Below, in pieces: positions 58,386-64,000 of a DNA stretch of 64,000 bases; position 1 is the first letter of the stretch, and every line of letters starts with the position of its first letter. The notes under the pieces are model-generated. The model ran no database searches. It saw only the letters and a list, made by a program, of their open reading frames with translations, and was not told where the DNA came from. The translations under genes were made by a program, and so were the position numbers. The stretch is from Bacillus pseudomycoides DSM 12442 (GTDB taxonomy: Bacteria > Bacillota > Bacilli > Bacillales > Bacillaceae_G), in assembly GCF_000161455.1 (NCBI RefSeq), contig NZ_CM000745.1:252459-316458 (forward strand), written 5' to 3'.

Positions 58386-60023
58386 ATGAAAATTACGTCT
58401 TTTGATTTTTGGCAGAAGTTCGGGAAAGCATTGCTAGTTGTTGTAGCTGTTATGCCAGCTGCTGGCTTAATGATTTCCATCGGTAAGCTAATTGGTATGT
58501 CTGCTGGGGATGTAAATGCAGTACATACAATTGCTAGAGTAATGGAAGACATCGGTTGGGCAATTATTACAAACTTGCATATTTTATTTGCAGTAGCAAT
58601 TGGGGGGTCTTGGGCGAAAGACCGGGCAGGTGGTGCATTCGCAGCACTGTTAGCATTCGTCTTAACGAACCGAATTACGGGAGCTATATTTGGTGTTAAC
58701 GCTGAAATGTTAACGGATTCAAAAGCGAAAGTTTCTTCATTATTAGCAGGAGATTTACTTGTAAAGGATTATTTCACTTCTGTACTTGGTGCACCAGCAT
58801 TGAACATGGGAGTATTCGTAGGGATTATTACAGGGTTCTTAGGAGCTACCTTATATAATAAATACTATAACTATAATAAATTACCACAAGCATTAGCGTT
58901 CTTTAACGGAAAACGATTTGTACCATTTGTTGTAATTGTATGGTCTACAGTTACTGCGATTGCTTTATCACTTTTATGGCCATTTATCCAAAGCGGATTA
59001 AATGAGTTTGGTCGCTGGATCGCAGCATCTAAAGATAGTGCACCAATTGTTGCACCATTTGTATACGGGACATTAGAGCGTTTACTATTACCGTTCGGAT
59101 TACATCATATGTTAACGATTCCTATGAACTATACGGAGCTTGGTGGAACATACACGATGTTAACTGGAGCAAAAGTTGGTCAGGTTGTTGCGGGACAAGA
59201 CCCATTATGGCTTGCATGGATTACTGATTTAAATAACTTGTTAGCGAATGGGGATACAAAAGCATATAACGATTTATTAAATAATGTTGTTCCAGCTCGT
59301 TTCAAAGTTGGGCAAGTTATTGGTTCAACTGCATCATTAATTGGTATTGCATTTGCGATGTTCCGTAATGTCGATAAAGATAAACGTGCAAAATATAAAC
59401 CAATGTTCTTATCTGCAGCATTAGCAGTATTTTTAACAGGTGTAACGGAACCAATTGAATTCATGTTCATGTTTATTGCACCAGTATTATATATTGTATA
59501 CGCGATTACAACAGGACTTGCATTTGCATTAGCGGATTTAATTAACTTACGTGTTCATGCATTTGGATTTATTGAGTTAATTACACGTACACCAATGATG
59601 ATAAATGCGGGGTTAACAAGAGATTTAATTAACTTTGTTGTTGTGTCAGCGGTATTCTTCGGTTTAAACTTTACATTATTCAATTTCTTAATTAAAAAAT
59701 TCAATTTACCAACGCCAGGTCGTGCAGGGAACTATATTGATAATGAAGATGAATCAGAAGAAGGCACAACGAATGTAAAAGAGGGTTCATTAGCAACAAA
59801 GGTTATTGAACTTTTAGGTGGAAAAGATAATATTGCGGATGTAGATGCTTGTATGACACGTTTACGTGTAACAGTGAAAAATTTAGAAGCTGTTGCACCA
59901 GAGGCACAATGGAAGCAAAACGGTGCTTTAGGTCTCATTGTAAAAGACAAAGGTGTTCAAGCAGTATATGGTCCGAAAGCTGATGTGTTGAAATCAGACA
60001 TCCAAGATATGTTAGGTGCATAA
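58386..60023 (+). CDS. PTS EIICB permease, alpha-glucoside/maltose type
   Basis: A 545-residue sugar transporter of the glucose-glucoside family with domains IIC (about 1-440) and IIB (about 465-545) but no IIA, which must be supplied in trans. IIC features: MPAAGLMISIGKLIGM, GAPALNMGVFVGIITGFLGA, the LPFGLHHMLTIPMNYTELGGTY region and FLTGVTEPIEFMFMF. IIB carries the phosphorylated cysteine in DVDACMTRLRVTV. Downstream of a glucosidase with matching operators, so an alpha-glucoside is the likely substrate; MalP of B. subtilis is the nearest named relative I can suggest. AGAGGAGGAAA precedes ATG 58386. Confidence 0.9.
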   Translation: MKITSFDFWQKFGKALLVVVAVMPAAGLMISIGKLIGMSAGDVNAVHTIARVMEDIGWAIITNLHILFAVAIGGSWAKDRAGGAFAALLAFVLTNRITGAIFGVNAEMLTDSKAKVSSLLAGDLLVKDYFTSVLGAPALNMGVFVGIITGFLGATLYNKYYNYNKLPQALAFFNGKRFVPFVVIVWSTVTAIALSLLWPFIQSGLNEFGRWIAASKDSAPIVAPFVYGTLERLLLPFGLHHMLTIPMNYTELGGTYTMLTGAKVGQVVAGQDPLWLAWITDLNNLLANGDTKAYNDLLNNVVPARFKVGQVIGSTASLIGIAFAMFRNVDKDKRAKYKPMFLSAALAVFLTGVTEPIEFMFMFIAPVLYIVYAITTGLAFALADLINLRVHAFGFIELITRTPMMINAGLTRDLINFVVVSAVFFGLNFTLFNFLIKKFNLPTPGRAGNYIDNEDESEEGTTNVKEGSLATKVIELLGGKDNIADVDACMTRLRVTVKNLEAVAPEAQWKQNGALGLIVKDKGVQAVYGPKADVLKSDIQDMLGA

Positions 60024-60026
60024 TAA

Positions 60027-60818
60027 ATGAAATTACTCACTTTAAACTGCCACTCTTGGCAAGAAGAGAATCAAATAGAAAAAATAAGACATCTTGCTAA
60101 AACGATTCAAGAGGAAGGTTACGATGTTATTGCCTTGCAAGAGGTTAGTCAGTCTATAAAAGCTCAAAATGTATGCGGTAATAAGAAAAAGGATAACTTT
60201 GGCCTTGTATTACTTGCAGAGCTTGAGAAGTTGGGTTCAGGAAATTACAATATTGTTTGGGATTACTCGCATATTGGTTATGACATATATGAAGAAGGTT
60301 CAGCTATCATAACGAAACATCCTATTGTGAAACAAGATTCTTTCTTTGTATCAGAAAGTAAGGATACTTCTTATTGGAAAGCACGTAAAATTGTAAGTGC
60401 AACAGTTTCTTATAAAGGAAAGAATATGACGTTTTATTCATGTCACCTTGGGTGGTGGAATGATGAGGAAGAAACGTTTCAAGGCCAAGTGGATTGTTTA
60501 ACGCAGCATGTGAATGAAAACGAACTTTCAATTTTAATGGGCGATTTTAATAATAATGCTCGTTTACAAGGAGAAGGATACGATTATCTCATGCAAAAAG
60601 GGCTTTATGACACATATGAACTAGCTTTTAAAAAAGATGAAGGAACAACTGTACAAGGAAAAATTGCTGGTTGGGATGAAAATAAGCAAAATTTACGAAT
60701 TGATCTTATTTTAAGTAACAAACCAAAAACAGTTATTTCTTCAAAGGTCATTTTCAATGGTATAAATCGAAATATTATTTCAGATCATTTCGGAGTAGAA
60801 GTTCAATTGGATATATAA
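60027..60818 (+). CDS. Endonuclease/exonuclease/phosphatase-fold hydrolase
   Basis: A 263-residue cytoplasmic metal-dependent phosphohydrolase: LNCHSW with the first Asn, IALQEVSQS with the metal Glu (about 37), GDFNNNA with the Asp-Asn pair, and SDHFGVEV with the final Asp-His. It begins 3 bases after the PTS stop codon, so it is translated with it. A phosphatase of an intracellular sugar phosphate or a nuclease would both fit; coupling to a PTS gene favours the former. A terminator follows. Confidence 0.85.
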   Translation: MKLLTLNCHSWQEENQIEKIRHLAKTIQEEGYDVIALQEVSQSIKAQNVCGNKKKDNFGLVLLAELEKLGSGNYNIVWDYSHIGYDIYEEGSAIITKHPIVKQDSFFVSESKDTSYWKARKIVSATVSYKGKNMTFYSCHLGWWNDEEETFQGQVDCLTQHVNENELSILMGDFNNNARLQGEGYDYLMQKGLYDTYELAFKKDEGTTVQGKIAGWDENKQNLRIDLILSNKPKTVISSKVIFNGINRNIISDHFGVEVQLDI

Positions 60819-60827
60819 TAATAGAAG

Positions 60828-60868
60828 AAATCCTCATAGCAATGTAAGCGCTATGAGGATTTTTTTTG
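60828..60868 (+). terminator. Terminator of the PTS-phosphohydrolase operon
   Basis: A 13-bp stem (AAATCCTCATAGC with GCTATGAGGATTT) with an 8-base loop, followed by a T run. Confidence 0.92.
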
Positions 60869-61129
60869 TGAATACAAGTATTTCCAAGATAAAATACTTG
60901 TATTTTTTATGACATTTCCTATATATTTGTTATTACTGAATGTAAAACCGATTTGGTCATTTTGTATGAATACTTTATCGACTTCGTTATATAATGAAGT
61001 AAGTGAAGTGTTTCGTTTGGAAAAAATAGTACATTTTCGTTTAATCCACGATGAGGAAAATGATATAATTGCAAAATGCATGCATCATTTTCTAAAGAAG
61101 GAAAAATATATAATTAGGTGATAGCTTAT

Positions 61130-63991
61130 ATGAAACAGATATGGCGTATTTATACGACAGACTTACGGAATGTAGCCAAACATTGGGCTGCGATTGTAAT
61201 TGTATTAGGACTTATGATTTTGCCATCGTTATATGCATGGTTTAACATTAAAGCTTCCTGGGATCCATATGGGAACACGAAAGATGTTCCAATTGCAGTT
61301 TCCAACCAAGATGCTGGATCAAATTTACGGGGAAAAGATATTAACATCGGGAATGAAATTGTAGATTCGCTCAAAAAGAATAAAAATATGGGATGGAAAT
61401 TCGTTGATGAAAAGCAAGCAATTTATGGAGTAGAACACGGGGATTATTATGCAAGTATTACGATCCCGAAAGATTTCTCTGAAAAAATTGCGACGGTAAT
61501 TAGCGATAATCCGCAAAAGCCAGAACTTGATTATTTTGTGAATGAAAAGGTCAATGCCATTGCACCGAAAATTACAGCGAAAGGTGCATCAGGTATAACA
61601 GAAGAAATCAGTAAAAACTTCGTTAAAACAGCAAACGGTGAGATCTTTGAAATCTTCAATGACCTTGGAATCGATTTAGAAACAAACTTACCAAGTATTG
61701 AAAAAGTAAAAGATCTTGTGTTTAAGCTAGAAGCACAGTTCCCGGAAATGTATACACTTGTGAATACAGCATTAGATGATGCGACTAGAGCACAAGATCT
61801 TGTGAAAGTTGCACAAGAGGATTTACCGGTTGTGGAAAGTGTGATTAATGATGGACAGGAAACGCTGGGGAACTTAGATAAGTTCTTTGCAAACAATGAC
61901 CAAAGATTAAAAGATGCTCCTGGAGCGATACGGAACGACTTAACTGTGGTGAAAGATGGCATGGATAAGGCAACAGCCTTTACTAATTTCTTAATGAATC
62001 CAGGAGTCGATTTGAACCTTCCTGATATATCTAAGATACCTCCACTGCCTGAATTTCCATCACTTTCTGGACTTCCACAGTTTAATGATGAAGGATATAA
62101 AAATATTGCGAGAAACATTAATCAAACTGTGAACACTGTGTTGAACTCAGCTCGTACAGGAACTGCATATGCACAAGGTGTTATGAATGGATTGCAGAAT
62201 AAAGATGTTGATCCATCTGTAGCCCAGAAAAATGTAGCTGATGCTTCTAAACATATCGAAGGACGAATAAGTGATGTATCGTATTTAATTGATTTCTTTA
62301 CTGAACTTCAAAAGAATGCATCAACGGATTCTGGTCAAAAAGTCTTTGGAGATAGGGGTGAGCATTTAACTATTCTTAAACAATCTCTGCAGGATGTAGA
62401 TAATAGAATTAAACATGTTGGAGAGTTAATTAGTACAGGTCAAGAAGTAAAACAAGATGTGAGAGATGCTGTTAATCAAAAATTAAATGCAACAAATGAT
62501 TTAATTAATCAAGCTGAAAAAGATTATAATGAAACGTTTGTAGCAGATTACAAAAAAGCAGTTCAGTTTAAAGAACAAACAGAAAACAAGATAAATGAGG
62601 ATTATGAGAAAGCAAAGACTGAATATAATAAAGTAAGAGATGGTATTGAGAATGCTAAATCTGATGCTCAAAAAGCAATGGAAGACCTGCAAAATAAAGG
62701 TATTAACGGTTTAGATTCAACAAAAGTCGCTTTAAATAGTGTAAATGGCCAATTCCAAGCAGGTATTAGCATGATTGATGATATGATTCCTGTTTTAGAG
62801 AGTGCAAATAAGGTTTTAGCTGATGTAAACAGTGATAAAAATCTTGATAACGGAATTGCAAAATTAAATAAAGCGAAAGATATCATGCAAAAGGGTAGTG
62901 ATGCAACGAATAAAGCAATCACACTCATTAATAATGGGCAACAGCCTACAAAAGATGTAATTGAAAGCATTAATGAAGCATCGAAAAACGGTTCAGCACA
63001 ATTGGATGATTTCTTAGCAAGATACGATTCAGAAATCGTTCCAAGCTTTAACGCAGCAATCGCACGTACAAAAGAGATGTCAAAAAATACATCTAAGCTT
63101 TTAAACGACGCAGATAAAAAGCTTCCAGATGTTAAAAAACTGCTTGAAGATTCATCAAAAGGCTTAGTAGAAGGTACGAAGAAAGTTGAAGATATTAAAG
63201 CAGAAATGCCGGCTACTGAGAAAAAGATTAAAGAATTAGCAGATAAAATTCGTAAATTTGAATCGGAAGAAGATATAAAAGATATCATCAAGTTATTGAA
63301 AAATGATGTTGAACAGCAAAGTGATTACTTTGCAAATCCAGTAAAATTAAAAGAAAATAAATTATTTGCGATGCCAAACTACGGTTCGGGGATGTCACCA
63401 TTCTATACAGTGCTTGCATTATGGGTAGGGGCACTTTTAATGGTTTCATTATTAACAGTAGAAGTACATGAGCCAGGGGCAAATTATAAGAGTCATGAGA
63501 TTTACTTCGGACGCTTTTTAACATTCTTAACGATAGGTCTTGCACAGGCGTTTATCGTATCGATGGGAGATATTTTCTTACTTGGTACGTATGTAGTTGA
63601 TAAGTTTTGGTTTGTTCTATTCAGTTTATTCATTGGTGGAGTCTTTGTTTGTATCGTGTATTCACTCGTTTCTGTTTTCGGAAACATTGGGAAATCGATG
63701 GCAATCATTTTACTCGTACTACAAGTAGCTGGATCAGGCGGAACATTCCCAATTCAAATGCTTCCAAAATTCTTCCAATCGATATATCCGTTCTTACCGT
63801 TCACATATGCAATTAGCGTGATTCGTGAAACAGTGGGCGGAATGCTTTGGGATATTGTGATAAGAGATCTTCTCGTGTTAAGTGTCTTTGTGGTAATCAT
63901 GCTTGTACTTGCATTGGTACTGAAAACACCGATTAACAAGTCGAGTGAGAAATTTGTTGAGAATGCAAAAGGAAGTAAAATTATTCATTAA
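61130..63991 (+). CDS. YhgE/Pip-domain membrane protein
   Basis: A 953-residue membrane protein. One span near the N terminus (about 16-36), a long extracytoplasmic part with alternating coiled-coil segments (about 200-750), then five or six C-terminal spans of ABC-2 type (about 760-940; FYTVLALWVGALLMVSLLTVEVHEPGANYKSHEIYFGRFLTFLTIGLAQA). Pip of Lactococcus and YueB/YhgE of Bacillus share this plan; they act as phage receptors or as parts of type VII-like secretion. No secretion genes are seen nearby. ATG 61130 is used with AGGTGAT; GTG 61118 belongs to that site. The gene ends 9 bases before the window edge. Confidence 0.92.
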   Translation: MKQIWRIYTTDLRNVAKHWAAIVIVLGLMILPSLYAWFNIKASWDPYGNTKDVPIAVSNQDAGSNLRGKDINIGNEIVDSLKKNKNMGWKFVDEKQAIYGVEHGDYYASITIPKDFSEKIATVISDNPQKPELDYFVNEKVNAIAPKITAKGASGITEEISKNFVKTANGEIFEIFNDLGIDLETNLPSIEKVKDLVFKLEAQFPEMYTLVNTALDDATRAQDLVKVAQEDLPVVESVINDGQETLGNLDKFFANNDQRLKDAPGAIRNDLTVVKDGMDKATAFTNFLMNPGVDLNLPDISKIPPLPEFPSLSGLPQFNDEGYKNIARNINQTVNTVLNSARTGTAYAQGVMNGLQNKDVDPSVAQKNVADASKHIEGRISDVSYLIDFFTELQKNASTDSGQKVFGDRGEHLTILKQSLQDVDNRIKHVGELISTGQEVKQDVRDAVNQKLNATNDLINQAEKDYNETFVADYKKAVQFKEQTENKINEDYEKAKTEYNKVRDGIENAKSDAQKAMEDLQNKGINGLDSTKVALNSVNGQFQAGISMIDDMIPVLESANKVLADVNSDKNLDNGIAKLNKAKDIMQKGSDATNKAITLINNGQQPTKDVIESINEASKNGSAQLDDFLARYDSEIVPSFNAAIARTKEMSKNTSKLLNDADKKLPDVKKLLEDSSKGLVEGTKKVEDIKAEMPATEKKIKELADKIRKFESEEDIKDIIKLLKNDVEQQSDYFANPVKLKENKLFAMPNYGSGMSPFYTVLALWVGALLMVSLLTVEVHEPGANYKSHEIYFGRFLTFLTIGLAQAFIVSMGDIFLLGTYVVDKFWFVLFSLFIGGVFVCIVYSLVSVFGNIGKSMAIILLVLQVAGSGGTFPIQMLPKFFQSIYPFLPFTYAISVIRETVGGMLWDIVIRDLLVLSVFVVIMLVLALVLKTPINKSSEKFVENAKGSKIIH

Positions 63992-64000
63992 AAAAAAAGT

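Noticed and set aside
60909..61121. 70-codon frame before the YhgE/Pip gene
   Set aside because: No ribosome site and overlaps the start region of the next gene; more likely leader DNA with a small inverted repeat (ACTTC/GAAGT near 60981-61000).
61531..63291. Long antisense frames (195 and 207 codons) across the YhgE/Pip gene
   Set aside because: They are shadows of a repetitive coiled-coil coding region; serine/phenylalanine-rich composition reflects the complement.
1..64000. CRISPR arrays, tRNA or rRNA genes
   Set aside because: No regularly spaced direct repeats and no cloverleaf or rRNA segments were noticed on either strand.

Overview
The window reads as chromosomal DNA of a Bacillus cereus group bacterium (B. 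cereus, B. thuringiensis or B. anthracis type). The evidence is low GC with AT-rich codon use, strong AGGAGG-type ribosome sites, CotB-like spore coat genes, a sigma-54/GabR-controlled GABA locus, paired polysaccharide-deacetylase lipoproteins, an arcABDCR arginine deiminase operon, and several copies of the bcr1 intergenic repeat known from this group. I see no prophage, CRISPR array, complete insertion sequence, rRNA or tRNA.

Layout. 1-700: the 3' end of dagK. 0.86-6.5 kb: a HAD phosphatase, then the GABA shunt genes gabT, gabR and gabD, with a sigma-54 promoter before gabT. 6.5-9.8 kb: a probable 26-residue amphipathic peptide, an M29 aminopeptidase, and a vanadium-haloperoxidase-like protein. 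9.9-14.9 kb: two lipoprotein deacetylases, and nupC under a guanine riboswitch. 15-19.6 kb: rlmD, a divergent tRNA-dihydrouridine synthase lying between rlmD and a duplicated scrap of the rlmD 3' end, a DUF1456 protein and a YgjP-like metalloprotease. 19.6-22.8 kb: a GNAT, an enolase-superfamily N-succinyl amino acid racemase and an M20 amidohydrolase, which together suggest a succinylation/racemisation/desuccinylation route. 23.9-27.9 kb: MtnK-like kinase, MtnA-like isomerase, DeoR regulator and class II aldolase, matching the 5-deoxyribose disposal cluster of B. thuringiensis. 27.9-32.3 kb: a Fur-box-controlled siderophore importer and a divergent ferredoxin/flavodoxin reductase.

32.6-38.9 kb: a more eroded accessory stretch. 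It holds a 22-bp perfect inverted repeat, small orphan genes, three CotB-like coat genes (one with a sigma-K-like promoter), a homospermidine-synthase-like gene broken by an in-frame stop, a histidine-kinase remnant, three bcr1 copies and an orphan PqqD-like protein. 39-44.3 kb: a tandem P-loop ATPase, a YcgL-type nucleotidyltransferase, a FAD/Rieske oxidoreductase and a fatty-acid desaturase. 44.5-48.5 kb: a polar amino-acid ABC importer with unusually structured intercistronic spacers, and a BBE-type flavoprotein. 48.9-55.3 kb: argR-arcA-arcB-arcD-arcC-arcR, giving ATP from arginine under anaerobiosis. 55.4-61 kb: a membrane protein, then an alpha-glucoside utilisation group (glucosidase, PTS EIICB, phosphohydrolase) with cre-like operators. 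61.1-64 kb: a large YhgE/Pip membrane protein.

Two repeat families stand out. bcr1 occurs five times (two full length, three with deletions). A second, roughly 190-bp family occurs four times, usually directly behind a stop codon, and carries a conserved hairpin. All functional calls come from reading the sequence and knowledge of families; no database search was run.
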